NCBI GenBank assembly: GCA_900754715.1
Contig: CAAEDX010000132.1
Span: forward strand, 1-5,816
Source of the DNA: Erysipelotrichaceae bacterium
GTDB taxonomy: Bacteria > Bacillota_I > Bacilli_A > Erysipelotrichales > Erysipelotrichaceae
Length of the DNA: 5,816 nucleotides
Direction: 5' to 3'
This document shows, piece by piece, positions 1-5,749 of the stretch (its first letter is position 1; the number at the start of each line of letters is the position of its first letter). A model generated the notes under the pieces. That model was not told the origin of the DNA. It saw nothing but the letters and a program-made list of their open reading frames with translations, and made no database searches. The position numbers were made by a program, and so were the translations under genes.

Positions 1-2
1 CA

Positions 3-326
3 TATGGATCTCATTGGCAAACTGGTGAACGTGGAAATGTTAGCCACTCAACGATTGGTACACCGAACACATGTGGTGATGCTAGTGCAAACAGAGTAAT
101 TACTGATGATGGCGGTGTTTTCCAGAGCGTTGGAGAATATAACGGTGAGCAAGGTTGGCTGAACGGTGGCCTTGATTATATTCTTCAGATGGATGGAAAT
201 AATACTGTAGATCCTGGTGACGTTATTTTCTGGCATACTGAGGCAAACGGATGGTTCGACAAACGAAAGTGGAATCACTGGGGAGTTGTACAGCAACAAG
301 ATCTAAATCATCCGAACCATTCATAA
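3..326 (+). CDS. 3' part of a small uncharacterised protein, paralogue-like to the next gene
   Basis: This reading frame is open from the left edge and gives 107 residues before the TAA at 324-326; its start lies outside the window. I do not recognise the family with certainty. The fragment shares landmarks with the complete gene at 482-847: a Tyr-Gly near the start, a Cys-Gly-Asp/Glu motif (Cys at fragment residue 24, 23 residues after the Tyr), a Val-x-x-Trp-like strand (VIFW at 74-77), a His (92) and an identical C-terminal Asn-His-Ser. The spacing from the last shared His to the Asn-His-Ser differs by one residue, which suggests paralogues. The order Cys, then PGDVIFW (71-77), then NHWGVV (91-96) also recalls NlpC/P60 or CHAP cysteine hydrolases, but the match is short. 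The frame is AT-rich like its neighbour and is followed by a terminator. That it is a real gene is likely; its function is unknown. Confidence 0.72.
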   Translation, partial: YGSHWQTGERGNVSHSTIGTPNTCGDASANRVITDDGGVFQSVGEYNGEQGWLNGGLDYILQMDGNNTVDPGDVIFWHTEANGWFDKRKWNHWGVVQQQDLNHPNHS

Positions 327-348
327 GCATTGTTACTCATATTCTATG

Positions 349-375
349 AAGGCGGTTATCCGTCTTTTTTATTTT
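349..375 (+). terminator. Intrinsic terminator of the first small gene
   Basis: A 7-bp stem (349-355 with 360-366, including one G-U pair) closes a TTAT loop. A T-rich tail with one A in it follows. It lies 22 bases after the TAA of the upstream gene. The stem core and the TTTTGCAC flank resemble the terminator of the second small gene at 863-888. Confidence 0.75.
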
Positions 376-406
376 GCACAATAATCATCTGAATAATACT
401 GATTCT

Positions 407-446
407 ATAAGATTATCTAAAAAATAAGACTAGTATAATCTTATTT
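407..446 (+). promoter_or_regulatory. Promoter with overlapping inverted repeats, possible operator
   Basis: A perfect -10 box TATAAT lies at 434-439, but no good -35 box stands 16-18 bases upstream (GATTAT at 411-416 is the best placed). A perfect 10-bp inverted repeat, ATAAGATTAT at 407-416 and ATAATCTTAT at 435-444, has its right arm over the -10 box. A second one, AAATAAGA at 422-429 and TCTTATTT at 439-446, uses the same right arm. ATAAGA is therefore repeated directly 17 bases apart and once inverted. A weak -35 plus repeats over the -10 suggests a regulated promoter with a repressor or activator site. The ribosome binding site AAAGGGG (465-471) follows, 10 bases before the ATG at 482. 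Confidence 0.55.
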
Positions 447-481
447 GTAAAAGTTGAGACATAGAAAGGGGTAATCGACAG

Positions 482-847
482 ATGAAGAACTATGTGAAAC
501 CAATGATGGAGAGCGAAATGTTCGCTGCGAATGAATATATTGCGGCTTGTGCAGAAAATACTTATTACAATTTTGAATGTAACGCTGGTGATGGTGTATA
601 TGGTGGACTATATGATGAAAACTGGCGTCGCGTAAGCAGTACTTCTAGTTCGTACCATGCTTGTGGAGAAACACATGTCACTTCTAGAGATAGTGAGTTT
701 TTTAAAGGGTATTTTGATCCAGACAGAGACCACAATAATGGAAATGAATTAGAAGTTTATATATGGGAAGAAAAGTGGTGGGGACTTGTAACAAACAGAC
801 ATGCAACAACTAACCTTGATATCAACAGTTGGAAAAACCACTCCTAA
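482..847 (+). CDS. Small uncharacterised protein with leader-like N-terminus (121 aa)
   Basis: This complete small gene starts at an ATG 10 bases after AAAGGGG. The product has no signal peptide or membrane segment. Its N-terminus (MKNYVKP, then FAANEYIAAC at residues 14-23) looks like the short conserved head (MK-x-Y-x-KP ... IAAC) that I loosely recall on many unannotated small proteins of gut Bacillota; it resembles a RiPP leader but is not proof of one. The body holds Cys 23, 33 and 61, a CNAG-D-GVYGG stretch (33-42), YHACGETH (58-65), VYIW (92-95), RHATTNLD (106-113) and a C-terminal NHS. Cys61 and His107 may correspond to Cys24 and His92 of the upstream fragment. It is transcribed alone, between its own promoter and terminator, and converges on the PqqD-like gene. 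It is AT-rich compared with that operon. Function is unknown; being a substrate of the neighbouring kinase and RRE protein is a guess. Confidence 0.85.
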   Translation: MKNYVKPMMESEMFAANEYIAACAENTYYNFECNAGDGVYGGLYDENWRRVSSTSSSYHACGETHVTSRDSEFFKGYFDPDRDHNNGNELEVYIWEEKWWGLVTNRHATTNLDINSWKNHS

Positions 848-862
848 ATCTCAATCACATCT

Positions 863-888
863 GAGACGGTTCGCCGTCTCTTTTTTTT
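863..888 (+). terminator. Intrinsic terminator with UUCG tetraloop
   Basis: GAGACGG (863-869) and CCGTCTC (874-880) form a perfect 7-bp stem with a TTCG loop, a very stable tetraloop in RNA, followed by eight T. It ends the small gene that stops at 847. The minus strand of this hairpin has no T tract, so it works in one direction only. Confidence 0.92.
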
Positions 889-892
889 GCGC

Positions 893-919
893 AAAATAAA
901 ACCCGAACCTTGGCTCGGG
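893..919 (-). terminator. Intrinsic terminator of the dehydratase-kinase-PqqD operon
   Basis: On the minus strand CCCGAGC pairs with GTTCGGG (one G-U pair) around a CAAG loop at 902-919, followed by TTTTATTTT (901 down to 893). It starts two bases after the PqqD-like stop codon. Only four bases separate its T tract from that of the convergent terminator; together they make the palindrome TTTTGCGCAAAA at 885-896. Confidence 0.88.
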
Positions 920-921
920 CA

Positions 922-1209
922 TTACCAGTTCTTCTCTCTGTCGGTAAGATCGACGAGACCTGTGGCGATCATATGGTTGATGAAGACGTAGGCGTCTTTT
1001 GCGGCGGTCTCTTTATCGACATTGTACTCAGAGGTGATCATGTTGATCAATGCTTCGAATGATTCTGCCTCTTCGATGTGGTTGTAGATGTATGCGGCGG
1101 TCTCGGTCAGTGAGATGATGCCGTTGAACTCTTCAGTCGTCTTTCCGGTCGGAATCAGGATATATTCATCTGCGACTTCGCGCAGGATAAACTCTTTCAT
1201 TTTCTTCAT
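922..1209 (-). CDS. PqqD-like peptide-binding (RRE) protein
   Basis: The 95-residue product has the PqqD pattern: a short N-terminal strand segment (FILREVADEYILIPTG, 7-22), FNGIISLTETAAYIYNHI (28-45) in the position of the family's strand and helix, and a helical C-terminal half with EYNVDKETAAKDAYVFI (61-77) and GLVDL (84-88). Family members are winged-helix RiPP recognition elements that bind the leader of a precursor peptide and present it to a modifying enzyme; they act in the cytoplasm without catalysis. The first Met is chosen because AGAGGGA (1216-1222) stands six bases upstream, while Met4 would be too far. It is the last gene of its operon, 15 bases after the kinase. PqqD-like proteins paired with HPr-kinase-like proteins are known from exopolysaccharide-type loci (the HPr-rel-A families), which fits here. 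No radical SAM partner is in the window, so its client is unknown. Confidence 0.88.
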   Translation of the reverse strand: MKKMKEFILREVADEYILIPTGKTTEEFNGIISLTETAAYIYNHIEEAESFEALINMITSEYNVDKETAAKDAYVFINHMIATGLVDLTDREKNW

Positions 1210-1224
1210 AGATCTTCCCTCTTT

Positions 1225-2076
1225 TCATATCAGTCGGTCTTGTTTCAGCTGATCTTCCAGACACTCGACGGCATCTTCACTGATGTCGCAGGTGAGCTGG
1301 TAGATATTTATGGTCCTGGCCAGATCGTCGATGAAGTCCATGGCCGCATTGACGAAGCTGGGATAGTGGTAATTGATGGTCAGTTCGCTGATCAGCTTCT
1401 TGACGCGTTGTTTGTAGTCGAGCTCGATGATCTCGTTGGTCTTGCCTTTGACGACAACGACGATGCAGGCCAGCGGATAGCTTTCGTTGAAGCAGATCTG
1501 GGATGAGCCGCAGATCGGCCAGCCGCAGGCTTTGTAAATGCCTTCTTCCTTGCATAACAGCGTACGGTCGCCATTGATCGTACGCACATTGCGATGATCT
1601 GCCCACAGCTTTGCCTGGGTGCTTTTCCCGCCCCCAGATGGCGCGGTAAAGAGCACGGCCTTGCCATTGACGCACATATAGGCGCTGTGCAGGATAAAGC
1701 TGTTGTGGAAGTACATCCGCTTCTCCAGCGAAAGGATCGACCCGAAAATGGTATCGGTCGGAAACAGCGGAAGATAGTGAGCATCCACATAGATGAGCGT
1801 GGCATTATGCTCGATCTCTTTCTGACACAGCGCGTATGGAAGGCTGTCACCTTTCAGGAAAAGATAGCGCTTATGGACATGTTCATCCACATAGACTTTC
1901 ATGTTGTCTTTATTGAGCATGAACTGATTTTCTTTCACTTCGATGTGATTCACCAGCGTGATGCGATACAGATGCTCTGGCGTACCGGTATTGGTCTCAA
2001 AACGCTTCAGATTCTCCGGCACAGGCACATGATGCGGATTGCGGATGTCAAAACAAAAGCTTCCTACTTTGTACAT
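1225..2076 (-). CDS. HPr kinase-like P-loop kinase
   Basis: The 283-residue product has an N-terminal domain of about 125 residues that I do not recognise and a C-terminal HPr-kinase/PEPCK-like fold. Visible are FILHSAYM (127-134), with the His where the family has a conserved one; the Walker A loop APSGGGKST (145-153); INGDR (167-171), with Asp170 in the metal-binding position; GWPICG (185-190), where relatives usually have G-x-PW-x-G; and NESYPLACIVVVVKG (197-211). It lacks the Glu/Ala after GKS of true HPr kinases, and its N-terminal half differs, so it is probably not the carbon-catabolite HprK. Relatives phosphorylate the C-terminal Ser of lasso-peptide precursors; others sit with PqqD-like proteins in polysaccharide loci. 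The start has AAGGAG (2082-2087) five bases upstream, overlapping the dehydratase stop, so the two genes are probably translationally coupled. The substrate is unknown. Confidence 0.88.
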   Translation of the reverse strand: MYKVGSFCFDIRNPHHVPVPENLKRFETNTGTPEHLYRITLVNHIEVKENQFMLNKDNMKVYVDEHVHKRYLFLKGDSLPYALCQKEIEHNATLIYVDAHYLPLFPTDTIFGSILSLEKRMYFHNSFILHSAYMCVNGKAVLFTAPSGGGKSTQAKLWADHRNVRTINGDRTLLCKEEGIYKACGWPICGSSQICFNESYPLACIVVVVKGKTNEIIELDYKQRVKKLISELTINYHYPSFVNAAMDFIDDLARTINIYQLTCDISEDAVECLEDQLKQDRLI

Positions 2077-2081
2077 AGTCT

Positions 2082-2087
2082 CTCCTT
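2082..2087 (-). promoter_or_regulatory. Ribosome binding site of the kinase inside the dehydratase stop
   Basis: AAGGAG on the minus strand lies five bases before the kinase ATG and shares two bases with the TAA stop of the dehydratase (2086-2088). Ribosomes finishing the dehydratase would cover this site, which suggests coupled translation. Confidence 0.7.
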
Positions 2088-3975
2088 ATGCGCCGGCTTT
2101 CTGCTGTTCGTGATCATGGATCATCTCCAGCAAGCGCTGCTTCAGCTGCGGTTCCGGCACTTTGTCCGCGATCATGCGAGCCAGCTCATCGAGCTTCTCG
2201 TTGATCTCTGCTTTGGTGATGGACATGACATGGTTGACGAAGATCAGGTCGTTCTTCGTACGCTCGGTGTCTTCTCCATCGAGCCTGAGCTCCTCAAACA
2301 TCTTTTCGCCCGGTCGAAGGCCGATCTCTACGATATCGATGTCTTTATATGGCTCAAAGCCAGCCAGACGGATCATTTTCTCAGCCAGATCGAGGATCTT
2401 GACCGGTTCGCCCATATCGAGCACGAAGATCTCGCCTTTATCGGCGTAATACCCGGCCTGCAAGACGAGCTGGGCCGCTTCTGGGATGGTCATGAAATAA
2501 CGGATGATGTTGCGGTCGGTGATGGTCACCGGACCACCCTCGCGGATCTGATTGCGGAAGATCGGGATGACCGAACCATTGGAGCCCAGCACATTGCCAA
2601 AGCGCACAGCGGCCATCTTGGTGACGCCGTTGTTGCCATTAGCCTGCAGGATCAGCTCGGTCATGCGCTTGGTCGCCCCCATGACATTGGTCGGATTGAC
2701 CGCCTTGTCGGTGCTGATCATGATGAAGCGCGGCACCTTGTTGCGGATGCAGCACTGGATGACATTGTTGGTCCCGAACACATTGTTCTTGATGGCTTCC
2801 ATCGGACGGGTCTCCATCAGCGGCACATGCTTATGCGCAGCCGCATGATAGACGACATCCGGCTGTTTCTTGGAAAAGATATAATCGATGGAGATGCGGT
2901 CACGGATCGACGCGATATAGGAATCGACAACGATATCTTCATACAGACGATGATGGATGCGCGCCCGGTTGAATTCCTGCTCCAGCATATATAATGAGTT
3001 TTCATTGATGTCGATCATGACGAGCTCTTTCGGATGAAACTTCATGATCTGACGGCACAGCTCCGAACCGATGGAACCGCCGGCGCCGGTCACAGCCACG
3101 ACCTTGCCGCTCAGGTATGAACTGACTTCGTGCTGATCCAGATGGATCTCGCCGCGCCCCAGCAGATCTTCGATCTTGATGTCCTGCACCGGATAGCGCT
3201 TGCGCGCCTCCGCGTTTTCCAGCATCGTATCGCCTTTGCGCATGATCTTGACTTCCAGCTTCAGATCGCGGCACAGCTCATAGATGCGCCGGATATCTTT
3301 CGTGCTGGCGCTGGGGATGGCGATCAGCGCCATCTGCACATCATACTTCTCCACGATGGCGCCCATATGAAGCGTATCGCAGAGCACCTTTTTGCCATTG
3401 ACGATCTTGCCGACCCGGGCATCATCGACGAAGCCCACGACATGCGCGTCGATGCTGCGGTTCTGCATGATCTCGCGGCACAAGATATAGCCGCCGTCGC
3501 CCGCGCCGATGATCAGCGCGTTCTTGGTCCGGTTCACCTCTGCTTCCCGCCGCCGCAGCAAACGATAAGCCAGACGCACGCAGCACATCAGCAAGATGGC
3601 AAACATGCCGGTGACCACGATGGTGCGCACCTCCTGCGTGCGGATCGGCACCAGCGGCCGCAAAAGCAGTGTGAGGATCATCGCCATGACCACCGCGGCC
3701 ACGATGTGCATCACTTCGCTTGGACCGGTGTACTTCCACATGCTGCGGTTGATGCGGAATGCCATGAAACTGACAAAATAACAGACAAGCAAAAGCACGA
3801 CGCCCTGCAGCAGCGAGAACACCGTCAGCTCCGCCATGGCAGAAAAGCGGAAGTTCAGCGTAACGATGAAAAACGCGCAGAAGTAGGAAACTGCTACGAT
3901 GACCAGGTCGATCAGGCTGATCAGCAGTTCCCGGTATTTCTTATACAGTGGATTTTTCAAAACATAATTGAGCAT
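2086..3975 (-). CDS. Membrane-bound nucleotide-sugar 4,6-dehydratase (CapD/WbpM/PglF type)
   Basis: The 629-residue product has the full length of this family. Four probable membrane helices (about 17-40, 48-72, 86-106, 116-135) are followed by a Rossmann domain with IGAGDGG (156-162) and a catalytic SDR domain with TGAGGSIGSE (296-305), HAAAHKHVP (377-385), STDKAVNPTNVMGATKR (421-437) and LRPGEKMFEE (553-562). The usual SDR Tyr of YxxxK is Met432 with Lys436, as in the large WbpM-like dehydratases. These enzymes convert UDP-GlcNAc to the 4-keto-6-deoxy sugar at the inner face of the membrane, the first step to sugars such as QuiNAc, FucNAc or bacillosamine. The start has TCCTT (plus strand, 3985-3989) nine bases upstream. 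It is the first gene of its operon. Substrate identity is inferred from the family. Confidence 0.95.
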   Translation of the reverse strand: MLNYVLKNPLYKKYRELLISLIDLVIVAVSYFCAFFIVTLNFRFSAMAELTVFSLLQGVVLLLVCYFVSFMAFRINRSMWKYTGPSEVMHIVAAVVMAMILTLLLRPLVPIRTQEVRTIVVTGMFAILLMCCVRLAYRLLRRREAEVNRTKNALIIGAGDGGYILCREIMQNRSIDAHVVGFVDDARVGKIVNGKKVLCDTLHMGAIVEKYDVQMALIAIPSASTKDIRRIYELCRDLKLEVKIMRKGDTMLENAEARKRYPVQDIKIEDLLGRGEIHLDQHEVSSYLSGKVVAVTGAGGSIGSELCRQIMKFHPKELVMIDINENSLYMLEQEFNRARIHHRLYEDIVVDSYIASIRDRISIDYIFSKKQPDVVYHAAAHKHVPLMETRPMEAIKNNVFGTNNVIQCCIRNKVPRFIMISTDKAVNPTNVMGATKRMTELILQANGNNGVTKMAAVRFGNVLGSNGSVIPIFRNQIREGGPVTITDRNIIRYFMTIPEAAQLVLQAGYYADKGEIFVLDMGEPVKILDLAEKMIRLAGFEPYKDIDIVEIGLRPGEKMFEELRLDGEDTERTKNDLIFVNHVMSITKAEINEKLDELARMIADKVPEPQLKQRLLEMIHDHEQQKAGA

Positions 3976-4012
3976 TTCTATCCATCCTTACCCCTAAGAC
4001 ACATCAGTATCT

Positions 4013-4041
4013 ATTTTAATCGCTGGGCTCTGTAAAGTCAA
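4013..4041 (-). promoter_or_regulatory. Sigma-A-type promoter of the dehydratase-kinase-PqqD operon
   Basis: On the minus strand TTGACT (4036-4041) and TAAAAT (4013-4018) are 17 bases apart, close to the vegetative consensus. Transcription would start near 4006, leaving a leader of about 30 bases. Together with the terminator at 4156-4185 this separates the operon from the LCP gene. Between this promoter and that terminator (4042-4155) I see no gene or clear structure. Confidence 0.75.
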
Positions 4042-4155
4042 AGAATACGACGTTAAATACACGTAAACTGTCATTAACCTCATCGGTTTTTCAACGTGCG
4101 CAAAGACACAAAAGACTGGCATCATTTCATCCCTTTTTTGATAGCGGTTTCTCGC

Positions 4156-4185
4156 AAAAAGATGCCCTCCTGATGGAAGACATCT
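4156..4185 (-). terminator. Intrinsic terminator of the LCP gene
   Basis: On the minus strand AGATGTCTTCC and GGAGGGCATCT form an 11-bp stem (two G-U pairs) with an ATCA loop, then TTTT. It begins nine bases after the LCP stop at 4195-4197. Confidence 0.88.
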
Positions 4186-4194
4186 ATTTCTGTC

Positions 4195-5667
4195 TCATTG
4201 ATCATTTGTCGGGTTCAGTCCATTTTGAACATTCTGGATCGCCTTGACAGCTGCCTCTACCGTGTCCATGTCCGGATACATGACATACGCGTTGTTCTGC
4301 AGCTCATAGCAGAAGTCCGTGCCGCCAGTGCCGTTGACGCTCATCGTACCGATGTTCCAGCCGCCCATGTTGCTGATCTGCGCCTGTACCAGCGTCTTGA
4401 TCTCCTCTGCGCTCATATCGGTCTCAAAAGAGCCCTCGACCGCGTTCAGGAAGCTGATGTAATTGGTCACGATGGCCGAAGAGGTCGCTTTGTCGATCAT
4501 GCCCTGAATGACCCGCATCTGGTTACGGCCGCGCTCTCTGTCGCCTTCCGCAAACGACTTACGCTCACGCGAGAACATCAGCGCCTGCTCGCCATTCAGC
4601 TGCAGCATATCCTTGGCAAAGTCATAGCCGCCGATGCTGAAGGCATAGCCATCCGTATTGTTCACGGTGATGCCGCCCAGCGCGTCCACGATCTCCTCCA
4701 CGCTCGAGAAGTTTACCCGCAGCGTATAGTTGATCTCGATGCCGAACAAGTTCTCCAGCGTGCGCTTCGTCGTATCCACGCCATGCAGACCGGTATGCGT
4801 CAGCTTATCCATCTCACCGATCGCGCACCCTGCGCTCTCATCACATTGTGTTTCCACATAGTAATCACGCGGGATGCTCACCAGCTGGATGCACTTGGTC
4901 GTCGGGTTGACGCTCACCAGCATATTGACATCGCTGCGCGACGTCGTACCGATGGCGCCATATGTATCGATGCCGCTCACGAGGACCGTAAAAGGATCCT
5001 TAGAGACATCGACATTCTTCGTCGTCTGCTGCAGCTCCGTATAATACGTATACGAATAGATGACGCGCGTCTCCTTATCAAAATCCTCATACTTCTCTTC
5101 ATCGCTGATCATGGAGCGATAAGACTCATTGAGGATGATCGCGTCACAGTCAGAACCATACAGGCCATTAGCCAGATCAGACAGTGAATTATACTCCTTG
5201 GTCTGCGGCGTCAAGTTGCTTTGCTCCTTGAGATCCTTTAACAGTGCCTGCGAGCCCTCTGTATCGATGCGCTTGGCGATGCCGATGGCGCCCTGGATAT
5301 CCTCGATGCGCTCGATGCCCGAGTTATCCATGACGATGACCGAGATCACGTTTTTCTGCTGGCCCTCATGCGAGATATTGTCCAGCACGCTGTTGGTCCG
5401 ATACACATACACATTGCCTACCGCAAACACGATACAGAGCAATACGCACAGGATGCAGCCCAGCACCCGGTTCACCTTATTGATGCGCTGGCTGACCAGC
5501 ATGAGATACAACAACGCATCGACCAGGACGATCACCACGCCGGCGATCGCCAAGACCTGCACCGGCAATACGCCGAGGATGCCCAGCTGAACCAGCGTTA
5601 CGATCGACAATACTGCCAGCGCCAGGAACAAATAAAAGCCCGGCCGTTTCCATATACTCTTTTTCAT
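4195..5667 (-). CDS. LCP (LytR-CpsA-Psr) family glycopolymer ligase with a solute-binding-like insert
   Basis: The 490-residue product has three probable membrane helices (about 10-33, 36-58, 68-88). An extracytoplasmic region of about 110 residues (105-215) follows, then the LCP catalytic domain from about 226. The LCP landmarks are SGID (231-234), SRSDVNML (243-250), SIPRD (264-268), VDALGGI (327-333), FSRERK (365-370) and GDRERGRNQ (375-383); their Asp and Arg residues bind metal and pyrophosphate in this family. LCP enzymes transfer undecaprenyl-linked teichoic acids or capsule chains to peptidoglycan. The middle region (IEDIQGAIGI at 121-130, DCDAIILNESY at 173-183) resembles a type-3 solute-binding protein, and three helices instead of one is the less common layout. 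The start is Met at 5667, since the ribosome binding site lies between it and an upstream in-frame ATG. It forms its own transcription unit beside the dehydratase operon. Confidence 0.94.
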   Translation of the reverse strand: MKKSIWKRPGFYLFLALAVLSIVTLVQLGILGVLPVQVLAIAGVVIVLVDALLYLMLVSQRINKVNRVLGCILCVLLCIVFAVGNVYVYRTNSVLDNISHEGQQKNVISVIVMDNSGIERIEDIQGAIGIAKRIDTEGSQALLKDLKEQSNLTPQTKEYNSLSDLANGLYGSDCDAIILNESYRSMISDEEKYEDFDKETRVIYSYTYYTELQQTTKNVDVSKDPFTVLVSGIDTYGAIGTTSRSDVNMLVSVNPTTKCIQLVSIPRDYYVETQCDESAGCAIGEMDKLTHTGLHGVDTTKRTLENLFGIEINYTLRVNFSSVEEIVDALGGITVNNTDGYAFSIGGYDFAKDMLQLNGEQALMFSRERKSFAEGDRERGRNQMRVIQGMIDKATSSAIVTNYISFLNAVEGSFETDMSAEEIKTLVQAQISNMGGWNIGTMSVNGTGGTDFCYELQNNAYVMYPDMDTVEAAVKAIQNVQNGLNPTNDQ

Positions 5668-5673
5668 CTGTTT

Positions 5674-5680
5674 CACCTCT
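5674..5680 (-). promoter_or_regulatory. Ribosome binding site deciding the LCP start
   Basis: AGAGGTG on the minus strand stands six bases before the ATG at 5667, which begins MKKSIWKRP. Two in-frame ATG codons at 5686-5688 and 5683-5685 lie upstream of this site and have no such site of their own, so the longer reading is unlikely. Confidence 0.8.
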
Positions 5681-5687
5681 GTCATCA

Positions 5688-5707
5688 TATATAGTATTCG
5701 CTATATA
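5688..5707 (-). repeat. Inverted repeat at the presumed LCP transcription start
   Basis: TATATAG (5688-5694) and CTATATA (5701-5707) are a perfect 7-bp inverted repeat around TATTCG, just downstream of the -10 box. It could be an operator or a weak hairpin at the 5' end of the mRNA; its AT content makes chance possible. Confidence 0.45.
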
Positions 5708-5711
5708 GTTA

Positions 5712-5740
5712 AGAATAACACAGAAAAGCGCATTTGTCAG
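5712..5740 (-). promoter_or_regulatory. Probable promoter of the LCP gene
   Basis: On the minus strand CTGACA (5735-5740) and TATTCT (5712-5717) are 17 bases apart. Each differs from consensus by one or two bases. Transcription would start near 5705, giving a leader of about 40 bases. Confidence 0.55.
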
Positions 5741-5749
5741 CCACTTGAT

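Noticed and set aside
48..299. Minus-strand open frame over the first small gene
   Set aside because: The plus-strand frame through the same bases carries conserved landmarks shared with the next gene and ends before a terminator; the minus frame has none.
1225..2076. Assignment of the kinase as the true HPr kinase/phosphorylase hprK
   Set aside because: The P-loop ends in GKST without the following Glu, the N-terminal half does not match, and the neighbours are a PqqD-like protein and a sugar dehydratase instead of the usual hprK neighbours.
1594..2994. Long plus-strand open frame opposite the kinase and dehydratase genes
   Set aside because: It is rich in His, Asp, Arg and Ile without any domain, straddles two well-supported minus-strand genes, and is explained by the GC-rich codon pattern of the other strand.
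3130..4035. Plus-strand open frame opposite the dehydratase N-terminus
   Set aside because: It has a Gln/His/Asp-rich composition, no recognisable motif and runs over the operon promoter; it is a shadow of the real gene.
4198..5187. Plus-strand open frame opposite the LCP gene
   Set aside because: It has an Arg/Ile/His/Asp-rich pseudo-protein composition and is antisense to clear LCP motifs.
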